A stretch of DNA of 64,000 nt from Dongia_A sp035695765 (lineage in GTDB: Bacteria > Pseudomonadota > Alphaproteobacteria > Dongiales > Dongiaceae): contig DASRRI010000028.1 in NCBI GenBank assembly GCA_035695765.1, forward strand, positions 4,345-68,344. Direction: 5' to 3'. Shown piece after piece: positions 7,816 through 16,205 of the stretch; position 1 is the stretch's first letter, and each line of letters starts with the position of its first letter. Under the pieces are notes generated by a model. It saw only the letters and a program-made list of their open reading frames with translations. It did not search any database and was not told where the DNA came from. A program made the position numbers and the translations under genes.

Positions 7816-8141
7816 CCCCTGCCCCCCTTGCGGGGGAAGGATGCGCAGGCTTAGCGAGGCGTGAGCCGAGCTTAGCCGGAGGTGGATGGGGGGTGGCGCG
7901 GCATAAGCCGCGCAGCGCGATAGCGCTTAAGATCGAGAAGCGAGCGCAGCATCATTGTCATTTAGCTGTGTCTCCCAGGGCCAAGACGCCTTTAACTGGA
8001 TGTCACCCATCGCGATCTCGATAAGCTGCGCTCTGTCGAGCGCGCACGCCTATCGGCGCGCTACCCCCCATCCAGCTCTGCCTAGCTAGGCTCACTTCGT
8101 TCGCCAAGGCTTCGCATCCTTCCCCTGCAAGGGGGAAGGGG
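7816..8141. repeat. long inverted repeat: two 79-bp arms around a 168-bp spacer
   Basis: The left arm 7816-7894 (starting CCCCTGCCCCCCTTGC, ending GGATGGGGGGT) is an imperfect reverse complement of the right arm 8063-8141 (starting ACCCCCCATCC, ending GGGGGAAGGGG). Each arm contains the C/G-rich palindrome found elsewhere in the window. The spacer holds no ORF with recognisable coding features. This accounts for the non-coding gap 7809-8246. It looks like a MITE or compound REP-type element. Confidence 0.7.
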
Positions 8142-8246
8142 TTCTCCTTTTGGCGCCGAGTGTTCTCATCCATTCCTACCCAAATTATGCGATTCTTAAC
8201 CATCGGCATGATCTGCTGGCGGTGCAATCTCCTGTGGGGCATCGCC

Positions 8247-9080
8247 ATGCGTTCATCCATCATCGGTGCTCGCCGCACGTGCGCAGGTTTGGCGGCCGCG
8301 GGCTTTGCCATGCTCCTGGCTTTCTCCTGCACGCCCGCCTCTGCCGAAGACCCGACCGCACAATCGATCCAGTCCGATGCCTATCTGATGGCGCGCCTCA
8401 ATGCCGGCCATTCCTGGGATTCGGGTGAACTGTCGATCAGCGAATTGCGCCCCGGCACAGTCGATCAGACCCAGTTCGAGGCCTATGTTGCGACGGCGGG
8501 CTCGACGCAGGCGACCAACCTGGAGCTGCTCGCCGCCTTGGGCCCGCAGATCCTGACCAATGACGGCGATGTCCTCACCCTGCAGACCGCTTCCGCCGCC
8601 TGGGGCGAGCCGGGAATCATGCCGCGCTCGTATCTCGGCGACGACGGCGTGTGGGAATTCCCGCGCCTGCCGGACCGCGACGAGCGGGACATGCTGATCG
8701 GCCAGCATTGGCGCGTGGTCGAGAGCGTGGATTCGCAGATCCTCTTCCTTGGCCCCGACCGCAAGTTCGGCTGGGACGATTTCGCCGACGTCATCAATCC
8801 GCTGCAGCATATTCCGTTGGTCAACATCGCCTACCGCGCCATAACCGGCGACCACATCTATGGCGCAGCAAGCCTGATCGATGTCGGCTTCGGCCCGCTC
8901 GCCGGCGCCTCGACCATATTCCAGCTGGCCTATGAATCGACCACCGGCGAGAGCCTGGAAGACAAGGCCGTCGCCGCCGTCTTCGGCCCGCGCACGCCGG
9001 ATGACACCGCCGCGATCTACAACACAGCCAGCGAACAGGTCGCCGACCGCCGCCTCCCGCGCCGGGGATCGAACCAGTAA
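8247..9080 (+). CDS. secreted protein of unknown function, paralogue 1
   Basis: A 277-residue protein beginning at ATG 8247 with a signal peptide (GLAAAGFAMLLAFSC, then TPASAED). I do not recognise the family. It shares with the next gene the short motif LRPG-VDQ-QF (about residue 70) and a C-terminal region of about 115 residues: VWEFPRLPDRDERDML, RVVES, FLGPDRKFGWDDF, then INPLQHIPLVNIAYRAITGD and IYGAA. The middle region is short. The shared domain ends with a loosely conserved Ala/Phe-rich tail and RRGSNQ. Confidence 0.75.
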   Translation: MRSSIIGARRTCAGLAAAGFAMLLAFSCTPASAEDPTAQSIQSDAYLMARLNAGHSWDSGELSISELRPGTVDQTQFEAYVATAGSTQATNLELLAALGPQILTNDGDVLTLQTASAAWGEPGIMPRSYLGDDGVWEFPRLPDRDERDMLIGQHWRVVESVDSQILFLGPDRKFGWDDFADVINPLQHIPLVNIAYRAITGDHIYGAASLIDVGFGPLAGASTIFQLAYESTTGESLEDKAVAAVFGPRTPDDTAAIYNTASEQVADRRLPRRGSNQ

Positions 9081-9088
9081 TCAGTAGT

Positions 9089-9125
9089 CAGGGATCAGAG
9101 GCGATCCGCTGATACCTGATCCCTG
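9089..9125 (+). terminator. inverted repeat after paralogue 1 (possible terminator)
   Basis: CAGGGATCAG (9089-9098) and CTGATCCCTG (9116-9125) form a perfect 10-bp stem with a 17-base loop, eight bases past the stop of the preceding gene. There is no T-run. A related TCAGTAATCAG sequence follows the hemH stop codon. Confidence 0.4.
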
Positions 9126-9183
9126 CCTCTGGCCCGCCCCGTGCATTAACCCTGATAGGGCAAAGGCCCGTCAGGAAAACGCC

Positions 9184-10263
9184 ATGGCACAAATGCCGAT
9201 CCAGTTGCTCGCCGGCCGTGCGGAAACCTATTCCGCCGCGAACCCGGTCGCGCTCACTGCGCCGCCCAGGTCGGCGATCCCTCGCGGCGCCTATCTCTAT
9301 GATACGAGCGGGATTTCCGGCGGCCAGCTGCGCCCGGGCGCGGTCGATCAGGCACAGTTCAAGGCGCTGCTGGCGGAGACCCAGAATCAATCCAGCATCG
9401 CACCGCCCATCACTTCGAAGTCACCGCTGATGTCCGGCATTCCGAACCTGAGCCCGGCACAGTTTGCCGCCTTGGGCGCGGTTGAGGAGCCGAACGGCGG
9501 CGAACTGGTCCTCGACATTCCGGCGCCGAATCCCCTCGATCCCGGTCAGAGTGGTGGCCAATCGGGCCAAGCTGGCGGGGTTGTGGGTGGGATCGAAGGC
9601 GCGAGCGGCGCTGCCACCAACCCCCTCCTTGCCGCACCGACTCCGGCACTGCCCGGCGACGCGCCGGAACCAAGCGCCCCGGAACCGAGCGCCCCGGCAC
9701 CGGTCACCCCAGCCCTCGAAGCCGCGCCAAGCGTTGCGCCGGAACCCCGCGCACCATCCGCCGCGCATGCGAGCGCCGAGCGCGGCCCGATCCCCGGATC
9801 GCATCGCGGCGCCGACGGTGTGTGGGAACTGCCGCGCCTGCCGGACAAGGACGAGCGCGACATGCTGCGCGGCCAGAAATGGCGGGTGGTCGAGAGCGAG
9901 GCCGCGCGCAAGCTATTCCTGGGTCCCGACGGCAAGTTCGGCTGGGACGATTTCGTCGATCTCATCAACCCGCTGCAGCACATCCCGCTCGTCAACATCG
10001 CCTACCGCGCCATTACGGGCGACGAGATCTATGGCGCCGCGCGCATGGTCGATGCGGCCTTAGGCCCGCTGGCCGGCGTGTCGACGATCGTCGATCTCGC
10101 GTTCAAGGACATCACCGGCAAGAGCATGGCGAGCAATGCCGTCGCCGCCTTGTTCGGCACCGGCGAGGAGCTGGCGGGCGACGTTGCCGGCATCAACACC
10201 GCGTCCGGCGGCGCCACGCAGCTCGCCGATGCCGGCCTGGTCCGCCGCGGCTCCAACAATTAG
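9184..10263 (+). CDS. protein of unknown function, paralogue 2, Ala/Pro-rich linker
   Basis: A 359-residue tandem paralogue of the preceding gene. The N-terminal motif (LRPGAVDQAQF, about residue 52) and the C-terminal domain (VWELPRLPDKDERDML to INPLQHIPLVNIAYRAITGD) are conserved. Between them is a long Ala/Pro/Glu linker with the repeated unit APEPS/EPSAP. Unlike paralogue 1 it has no signal peptide, so the two probably act in different compartments or paralogue 2 uses another export route. The shared RRGSN C terminus is notable. Function unknown. Confidence 0.75.
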   Translation: MAQMPIQLLAGRAETYSAANPVALTAPPRSAIPRGAYLYDTSGISGGQLRPGAVDQAQFKALLAETQNQSSIAPPITSKSPLMSGIPNLSPAQFAALGAVEEPNGGELVLDIPAPNPLDPGQSGGQSGQAGGVVGGIEGASGAATNPLLAAPTPALPGDAPEPSAPEPSAPAPVTPALEAAPSVAPEPRAPSAAHASAERGPIPGSHRGADGVWELPRLPDKDERDMLRGQKWRVVESEAARKLFLGPDGKFGWDDFVDLINPLQHIPLVNIAYRAITGDEIYGAARMVDAALGPLAGVSTIVDLAFKDITGKSMASNAVAALFGTGEELAGDVAGINTASGGATQLADAGLVRRGSNN

Positions 10264-10298
10264 GCATCTGAACTGAAGGCCGATCCTGCGAACAAGGC

Positions 10299-11153
10299 CT
10301 AAGCGAAGAAGGGATGTGGAGGTCCCTGCGTCCCCCGCTGTTCGACATGTGCCAAGGCTGTTCTCAAATCCTCGTCGGACAGCATGATTCCGAACTCACG
10401 CGTCAGCACGCTGCGATACTCAGCCTCGCCTTGGAGAGTTCGACGCTCGACTTGGCCGGATGCATGCCGCACGTTGAAACGAGCATTGAACAAGGTAAGC
10501 CGGGTCTTGTTCGGCCCTGGTCGCGCTGCAATAAGGTTATTGATATACGGGCTTTGCGGATGCGTGCCGGTGAACCAGTTGCAGATCTCATATTCGGCAT
10601 CGAAGCGCGGAAGTGAGACGACACGATAAATGTGCTCCCATTGATCGCCCAGCTTTGACTGCAGGGTAAGCTCTTCGCCCATTGCGACAAAGCGCATGGT
10701 CTCGTGAGGCGTATCCTGTTCAACTTGCGGCGCCAGGAGCAGCGCTCCCGTCGGAGCGAGGTTGCCAAAGCCAACGTCGGCGAGAAACGGCCCGTCCGGA
10801 AGGTCAACACGCAAGACCATGTGCAACATCGGGCGTGGTGCATTGACTTCAAGACCGCGGACGACGCGGGCTTGCAGGCTTGTCACCTTGTAGCCCATGG
10901 CTCGCAGCCCGCCTCGAAACAGCATGTTCTGCTCAAAACAGTACCCGCCGCGCCCACCGAGGATCATCTTGCCTTGAAGTGATGCCGAGTCCAATTTGGG
11001 CGGACGATCCAAGAGGACGTCGATGCTTTCATATGCGATTGCGCTGGAATGCGCAGAGATGAGCGCCTGAAGCGTCTCCAGAGTTGGCGCACGCGAACCC
11101 GCGTAGCCGATCCGCGCCAGCCACGCATCTTGATCAAAAGCTTCGTCAGACAT
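10299..11153 (-). CDS. nat: arylamine N-acetyltransferase
   Basis: A 284-residue enzyme (288 if the GTG at 11165 is used). The NAT catalytic triad is visible: Cys in GRGGYCFEQN (about residue 72), His in MLHMVLRV and Asp in FLADVGFG. It transfers acetyl from acetyl-CoA to arylamines or hydrazines through a Cys-acetyl intermediate in the cytoplasm. Length is normal for the family. The gene ends convergently with the preceding plus-strand paralogue. Confidence 0.9.
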   Translation of the reverse strand: MSDEAFDQDAWLARIGYAGSRAPTLETLQALISAHSSAIAYESIDVLLDRPPKLDSASLQGKMILGGRGGYCFEQNMLFRGGLRAMGYKVTSLQARVVRGLEVNAPRPMLHMVLRVDLPDGPFLADVGFGNLAPTGALLLAPQVEQDTPHETMRFVAMGEELTLQSKLGDQWEHIYRVVSLPRFDAEYEICNWFTGTHPQSPYINNLIAARPGPNKTRLTLFNARFNVRHASGQVERRTLQGEAEYRSVLTREFGIMLSDEDLRTALAHVEQRGTQGPPHPFFA

Positions 11154-11180
11154 GGATCCCGTCACGGCCCGTCCTCGGGC

Positions 11181-11861
11181 TCAATGGTGGCTCCTCACGC
11201 CAAAGATCGCCGTCCCCACGCGCACATGGGTCGCGCCGAGCTGGATGGCGGTTTCGTAATCGCCGCTCATGCCCATGCTGAGCTGCCGCAAGCCATGGCG
11301 CTTGGCGATTTCGCCGAGCAAGGCAAAGTGCGGGGCGGGGTGCTCCTCCGCCGGCGGGATGCACATAAGGCCCTCGATCGGCAGCCGGTATTCCTCGCGG
11401 CAGCGGCGGATGAAATTGTCGGCGTCGCGCGGCAGGACGCCGGCCTTCTGCTCTTCCTCGCCGGTATTCACCTGGATGAAGAGGTCGATGCTTTTCCCGC
11501 TCTTCGCCAGCTCTGCCGCGATGCCTTGCGCAAGCTTGTCGCGGTCCACAGTCTCGATCGCATCACACACGTCGATGGCCTGCTTGATCTTGTTGGTCTG
11601 CAGCGGACCGATCAGATGCAGCTTGATATCCGGATAGCGTGCGCGCAGCGCCGGGAATTTCGCAGCCGCTTCCTGCACCCGGTTCTCGCCGAACAGGCGA
11701 TGGCCGGCATCGAGCGCGGCTTCGATCGCTTCGGCGGGATGGGTCTTGCCGACGGCGACCAGGTTCACGTCGCCGGGCGCGCGCCGCCAATCCTTGGCGA
11801 CGCGGGCGATCCGCGCTTTCACCTCCGCCAGGTTGCCGGCGATGTGGGAATAAGACGTCAT
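11181..11861 (-). CDS. YggS/PROSC-type PLP homeostasis protein
   Basis: A 226-residue single-domain alanine-racemase-fold protein. The PLP lysine lies in LVAVGKTHP (about residue 37), with the family motifs HLIGPLQTNK, VNTGEEEQK, EGLMCIPP and SMGMSGDYETAI. Members bind pyridoxal phosphate and help balance vitamin B6 and amino-acid pools. The start at 11861 gives the normal length. It lies 27 bases upstream of nat on the same strand. Confidence 0.93.
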   Translation of the reverse strand: MTSYSHIAGNLAEVKARIARVAKDWRRAPGDVNLVAVGKTHPAEAIEAALDAGHRLFGENRVQEAAAKFPALRARYPDIKLHLIGPLQTNKIKQAIDVCDAIETVDRDKLAQGIAAELAKSGKSIDLFIQVNTGEEEQKAGVLPRDADNFIRRCREEYRLPIEGLMCIPPAEEHPAPHFALLGEIAKRHGLRQLSMGMSGDYETAIQLGATHVRVGTAIFGVRSHH

Positions 11862-11930
11862 GCCGAACAATAGCAGAGATGATGGCCGGAAGGAGAGGGC
11901 GAGTGTCCCTGCTGCAGCACTCAGCAAAAT

Positions 11931-11954
11931 CCCTCCCCCTGCTAAGGGGGAGGG
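11931..11954. repeat. GC-rich palindromic repeat
   Basis: CCCTCCCCCT and AGGGGGAGGG form a perfect 10-bp stem around GCTA, in the gap between the YggS-type gene and the first porin gene. It belongs to the same C/G palindrome family as the repeats at 1953 and 7816. Confidence 0.65.
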
Positions 11955-12004
11955 ATGGAGTGGGAGGAGGCTATCGCAATGAAGCCGGGAACTGAGACGG
12001 GGAC

Positions 12005-13156
12005 CTAGAAGGTGATCGCCGTGCCGATGCCGACTTCGAGACCCTGATAATCGTCGACGTTGTCGGCGGTCTCCGGGTCGGTATCGAGCCAAGTGTAGCC
12101 GACCTCGCCATCAAGATCGATGCCGGGGCCGAGCGCGTAGTTCGCGGTCACGACGGCGCGGTCCATCGTGAAATCGTCGCTGCTTCCGTCGACGTCCGCC
12201 AGCTGGTGCGAGTATTGCGCACCGAAGGTCCAGGCATCCATGGTGTAGGCAACGCCGCCGCCGGCGACCCACGCATCGACATTGTCGCCGGTGTCGAAGG
12301 TGGCGAGGTTGTTGTAGTACTCGAACACGCCGCCGACCGAGAACTGGCCGAAGGTCAGGTTCACGTCCGCCTGATAGAATTGCTGCTTGTCCCGGTCCGG
12401 TCCGGGGCTCTTCTCGACGTGGCCTTCGAACGATCCGCCGGCGCCGGCGTCGAGGCCCCAGCCATCGCCCTCATACTGATAGGTCGCATAGGCGGCGACG
12501 TTGTGGCGCGATTCCTCGTCTTCGTTGATCGGCATGCCGACATGCGGTCCGACGCCATCGATCTGGTCTTCATCGCCACCATTCGGCGTATAGGACAAGG
12601 CCAGCTGGAAGCCGCCGAAGTTTGGCGTGATATAGACCAGCTTCTGCGCATCTTCCTTGTCGTCGACGCCGACGCAGGCCGCGTTCGAGGTGAGCGCCGG
12701 AAAGCCGGCCGCGAACGCGTCGTTGTTGGCGCCCCACTGGTTTGGCGAGAAAGCGGAGAAGTTGGTGGTTCCGCCCGGTGGCAGGATACAGGCGCCGGCC
12801 AGCGCATCGTCCTGCGAGCCGACCCGCACTTCGCCGAAGCCGCCGGAGAAATAGGCCCAGGCCTCGTCGATCTGGTCGTTGCTGTTCTCACCCTCGAGCT
12901 CGACATGGGCACCGACCGTCAGGCCGTTATCCAATGTCGTCGAGCCTTCGAAATGCACTTCAGCGTCGCTGAAGAGGCCGTCTGTGTTGCGGTCGTTGCC
13001 GAGCTCGCCTTCGCTGTCGTCATCGAAGGTCGCCATATAGGCCGAGCGGAAAAAGCCGCCGACTCCAAGCTTGATTCCGTCGGCTGCCAGCGCGCTGTTG
13101 GTGATCATCCCGGCACCGAACAGAGCGGTGCTTCCCAGCAGGGCTACTCTTCTCAT
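12005..13156 (-). CDS. outer-membrane porin
   Basis: A 383-residue porin with a signal peptide (ALLGSTALFGAGMI, cleavage before ADGIKLGVGG). Alternating amphipathic strands and many Asp/Gly turns fill the rest (VGAHVELEGEN, AWAYFSGGFGEVRVGSQDDAL), and the chain ends in GIGTAITF with the C-terminal Phe needed for outer-membrane assembly. It is clearly related to the porin at 16206, with an extra Cys-containing loop segment (CILPPGG to ACVGVDDKED). General diffusion of small hydrophilic solutes is the likely role. Confidence 0.88.
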   Translation of the reverse strand: MRRVALLGSTALFGAGMITNSALAADGIKLGVGGFFRSAYMATFDDDSEGELGNDRNTDGLFSDAEVHFEGSTTLDNGLTVGAHVELEGENSNDQIDEAWAYFSGGFGEVRVGSQDDALAGACILPPGGTTNFSAFSPNQWGANNDAFAAGFPALTSNAACVGVDDKEDAQKLVYITPNFGGFQLALSYTPNGGDEDQIDGVGPHVGMPINEDEESRHNVAAYATYQYEGDGWGLDAGAGGSFEGHVEKSPGPDRDKQQFYQADVNLTFGQFSVGGVFEYYNNLATFDTGDNVDAWVAGGGVAYTMDAWTFGAQYSHQLADVDGSSDDFTMDRAVVTANYALGPGIDLDGEVGYTWLDTDPETADNVDDYQGLEVGIGTAITF

Positions 13157-13723
13157 TGGGGGACTCCCTCATGTGGCAAGATGTTGAATCGCCTACCGAA
13201 ACGTCCCCCTTGACTCAGCGTTCCGAAGCAGGCGCGGCGGAGAGTGGCGGAAACTTTACCTGGGCTTCAAGCGATAAGTGGTTGAAAAACATTACCCTTC
13301 TTGCCAGCTGGATTAGGAATTTGCAACCTTGAGCCGTAACCAGCTCGGTTCCAGAAATCGAAAGATGTCGACGCGTTCAGTAAGGAATTTAACCATATTC
13401 CGTAATAAATTCAGCGCATTGCGATATTCGAAGCGAGCTGCGCGTGCGCGCTGGGTTCAAGACGCAACGCAGCATCTTCGGAACCGTGGATATCCTGCAA
13501 CGTACGCGTGATTTTTGACCACGGATGGCACGATCGCCGCCTTCGGCCTCCCGGCCCTTTCCTGTACGATTCGCAAGGCCCTGCAATGAAAGGCCCGCAA
13601 CTGGATGGGCGGCACCCACGTCATCGCTGCAACTCGGATCTGCGCGATTTTGGGCCGTGATTCCGCACATCCCGACGGCAGCCGCGGAGCATCTGGCGAC
13701 GGCCGCCACAATGCGATTGGCGG
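13157..13723. other. 567-bp gap upstream of the porin gene; no gene supported
   Basis: The first 250 bases carry the porin 5' leader and an AT-richer stretch (13270-13430) suited to a promoter. Several overlapping frames are open but none has a credible start, protein character or family resemblance. Confidence 0.5.
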
Positions 13724-14767
13724 CTATCTGGCAGGCGCCTCAGCCGGATCCAGCAGGAAACTCAGCAGCGCAAATCGTTGGCCGCGGGTCACCGGCAGCG
13801 CCTCATGGAGCAATGAGCAGGAGAAAACCACGGCACCGCCCGCCGGCGGCTTGAAGCGGTAGTCGCTATATTCGGGGAAGACCAGTTCACCGCCGTCATA
13901 TTCATCGCTGTTCAGGTTGAGCGTAAGGGCAAACCGCCGGCCGGCGGTGGCCGGCGTGGTGTTGTCCCGGTGCGGCCGGAAATGGTCGCCGCGATCGGAA
14001 TCGTAGCAGGCGACCAGCACCCGGTCGAACCGGAAGCTGCCCAGGCAGAATGCCTTGTTCACTTCCGGACCCAGGCGCCGCCCGATCAAGGCCATCAGGG
14101 GCTTGCGCACGGCAGGATCGGACAGCTGATGGTCGCGGCGCTTCTTCAAGTCCTCATAGACCCGTTCCACCAGTTCGCCCTTCACCATCGAGGTGAGGGT
14201 GCCGGCCTGGTGGCCCATCTGGTGCCAGCGCGCGATCAGCGCACGGCAATCCGCACGCGACAGCACGTTGGGCACGATCAGGGCCGGCGCGGTCTGGTGG
14301 ATCTCGCCCGCTGGTGGAGGCGGCTCCTCGGACCAGCGTGCCAGCGCCCAACGGGCGAGATCGCCCTGGTCCGAAAGCGCCAGGATGCGCTGGTTGCGGT
14401 CAAGCAGGAACGCAAGTGGGCGCGCGCCGGCGGGGCCGGACGGATGCCCGGACATCTCGCGCACACCTTGGCGAAAGCGTCCCGATGCATCGGCAAAAAT
14501 ACAAGGCGATGGGTCGGCACCTTGTGCGCTGCCGTCGACCAGGAAACAGTCCAGCCGCGCGGCCCGATAGGCCCCGGCAAGGTCGCGGAGCGATCTGCGC
14601 AGCGCCTCGTCGCCGTCCAGGAAGATTGCCATGCCCAGTCCGCGCGCACGCTGGTACAGGCTGCGCACCATCCCGGCCTGATCGGGCAGGGCGAAATCAG
14701 GGAATCGATCGCCGAGTTCCAACCGATGGCGGGCCCCCGGCACCGCAGTCTGCGCGGCCACATTCAT
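13724..14767 (-). CDS. peroxiredoxin-like domain fused to 2OG-Fe(II) prolyl-hydroxylase-like domain, copy A
   Basis: A 347-residue two-domain protein. Residues 15-150 look like a thioredoxin/AhpC fold (GDRFPDFALPDQAG, AIFLDGDEALRRSLRDLAGAY, FLLDRNQRILAL) but lack the usual peroxidatic Cys motif. Residues 165-347 form a 2-oxoglutarate/Fe(II) oxygenase domain with H266-x-D268 (PHRDNTTP), H321 (LLHEALPV) and a basic residue in RGQRFALLSF for 2-oxoglutarate. The substrate is unknown. A close paralogue is just upstream and a third lies at 30363. Confidence 0.85.
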   Translation of the reverse strand: MNVAAQTAVPGARHRLELGDRFPDFALPDQAGMVRSLYQRARGLGMAIFLDGDEALRRSLRDLAGAYRAARLDCFLVDGSAQGADPSPCIFADASGRFRQGVREMSGHPSGPAGARPLAFLLDRNQRILALSDQGDLARWALARWSEEPPPPAGEIHQTAPALIVPNVLSRADCRALIARWHQMGHQAGTLTSMVKGELVERVYEDLKKRRDHQLSDPAVRKPLMALIGRRLGPEVNKAFCLGSFRFDRVLVACYDSDRGDHFRPHRDNTTPATAGRRFALTLNLNSDEYDGGELVFPEYSDYRFKPPAGGAVVFSCSLLHEALPVTRGQRFALLSFLLDPAEAPAR

Positions 14768-14882
14768 GGGCAGTGAACTGGAAGTCTGAGGTTCCCCATG
14801 GCCCTCACACTAGTCGGATCGGAGCGGAATCGGAAGCCTTCCGCCCGGTCGCCACGCCCCAGCATGGTCGGGCGAGCAGCCG

Positions 14883-15965
14883 CTACGGCCGCCCGGGACC
14901 TTGCGCGGCATCCCGCAGAAAGCTCAGCAGCGCGAAACGCTGACCGCGCGTGACCGGCAATGCCTCGTGCAGCAATGAGCAGGAGAAGAGGATCGCCCCT
15001 CCGGTCGGCGGCTTGTAGCGACCGGTGCCATATTCCGGGAACAGCAGCTCGCCGCCCTCGTACTCCTCGCTGTTGAGATTGATGGTGAGGGCGAACTGGC
15101 GATCCGTGGTGGACGGAGTCTGATTGTCGCGGTGGCGCCGGAAATAGTCGCCGCGCTCGGCATCGTAGCAGACCACATTCGGTCGATCGAAGCGGAAGCG
15201 TCGGTAATGGAACGCCTTGTCGAGCTCCGGCGCGATTCGCTTGCCGATCAGCGCAAGCAGGAACTTCTCCACCTCCGGCTCGGAGATCCGGTGGTCGCGG
15301 CGCTTCTTGAGATCCTCATAGACCCGCTGCACCTGCTCGCCTTGCACCAGCGAAGTCACGGTGCCTTCCGCATGGCCATGGGCTGACCAGCGCTCGATCA
15401 AGGTGCGGCACTGGTCGCGGCTCAGCACGTTGGGGATGACGAGGACCGGTGCGGTTTCGCCGACCTGGCGTCCGGGCTCCTGGGACGGTTCGCGGGACCA
15501 GCGCTCCAGCGCCCATTGCGCAAGCTCGTCTTCGTCCGAGAGCGCCAGGATGCGCTGGTTGCGATCGAGCAAGAAGGCGAGGGGCCGCGGCGCCGGGCCG
15601 GCGGGATGCCCCGACATCGCACGCAGGCTCTGGCGGATCCGGCCGGCCTCGTCAGCGAGAACGCAAGGCCAGGGATCCGCGCCGCGCGCACTCGCGTCGA
15701 TCGTCACGCAATCCAGCTGGGCCGACTGGTATGTATCGGTCAGCGTGCGCAGCGATGTGCGGAGTGCGTCATTGGTATCGAGAAAGACCGCCATCGCATA
15801 ACCGCGGGCCCGCTGGGTGAAGGCGCGCACGGTGTCGCTCTGATCGGCCAGGATGAACTCCGGGAACCGGTCGCCGGCCTCGAGGCGGTGGCGCGCGCCC
15901 AGCATCTCTCCCGGCAATTCGGGTGGCGTTTCACTGGCTGCTGGCAACGGCGGCTGGGTCGCCAT
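14883..15965 (-). CDS. peroxiredoxin-like/2OG-Fe(II) prolyl-hydroxylase fusion, copy B
   Basis: A 360-residue paralogue of copy A, sharing both domains and most motifs (GDRFPEFILADQSD, FLLDRNQRILALSD, VIPNVLSRDQCR, VYEDLKKRRDHRI, FRRHRDNQTP with H278 and D280, LLHEALPVTRGQRF with H333). It adds a Pro-rich N-terminal extension. It is 115 bases upstream of copy A on the same strand, indicating a tandem duplication. The N-terminal domain again has no redox Cys pair, so it is probably a structural or substrate-recruiting module. Confidence 0.85.
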   Translation of the reverse strand: MATQPPLPAASETPPELPGEMLGARHRLEAGDRFPEFILADQSDTVRAFTQRARGYAMAVFLDTNDALRTSLRTLTDTYQSAQLDCVTIDASARGADPWPCVLADEAGRIRQSLRAMSGHPAGPAPRPLAFLLDRNQRILALSDEDELAQWALERWSREPSQEPGRQVGETAPVLVIPNVLSRDQCRTLIERWSAHGHAEGTVTSLVQGEQVQRVYEDLKKRRDHRISEPEVEKFLLALIGKRIAPELDKAFHYRRFRFDRPNVVCYDAERGDYFRRHRDNQTPSTTDRQFALTINLNSEEYEGGELLFPEYGTGRYKPPTGGAILFSCSLLHEALPVTRGQRFALLSFLRDAAQGPGRP

Positions 15966-16147
15966 GGTCAGGACCGGTCGGGATGTGTCGGGCGGGTCCG
16001 CATGGCCCCAGACTAGACCATTTTCCGCCGAACGGGATATCGGTTCGCCGCCGGAAATGCCGATGGCGGCGCAGGACCAGGGCCTGGTCCGATTAGTCCC
16101 GCTGCTGCTGGAGGCGTCGCTTGGCGCTGCCCTTCACCAAAGAAAAT

Positions 16148-16171
16148 GGGGGAGCGGTTACCCGCTCCCCC
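16148..16171 (-). terminator. intrinsic terminator of the second porin gene
   Basis: GGGGGAGCGG (16148-16157) and CCGCTCCCCC (16162-16171) form a perfect 10-bp stem with a four-base loop. On the minus strand it is followed by ATTTTCTTT. It lies 34 bases past the porin stop codon. Confidence 0.85.
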
Positions 16172-16205
16172 AAAACACTTACTTCCCAGTCAGCTTGCGC
16201 TGAAC

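Noticed and set aside
7816..8141. CRISPR array
   Set aside because: The repeats are two inverted arms, not regularly spaced direct repeats; no cas genes are present.
13389..13709. Open frames in the gap upstream of the first porin, on both strands
   Set aside because: No ribosome-binding site, no protein-like composition, and overlapping frames on both strands are all open because of the high GC content.
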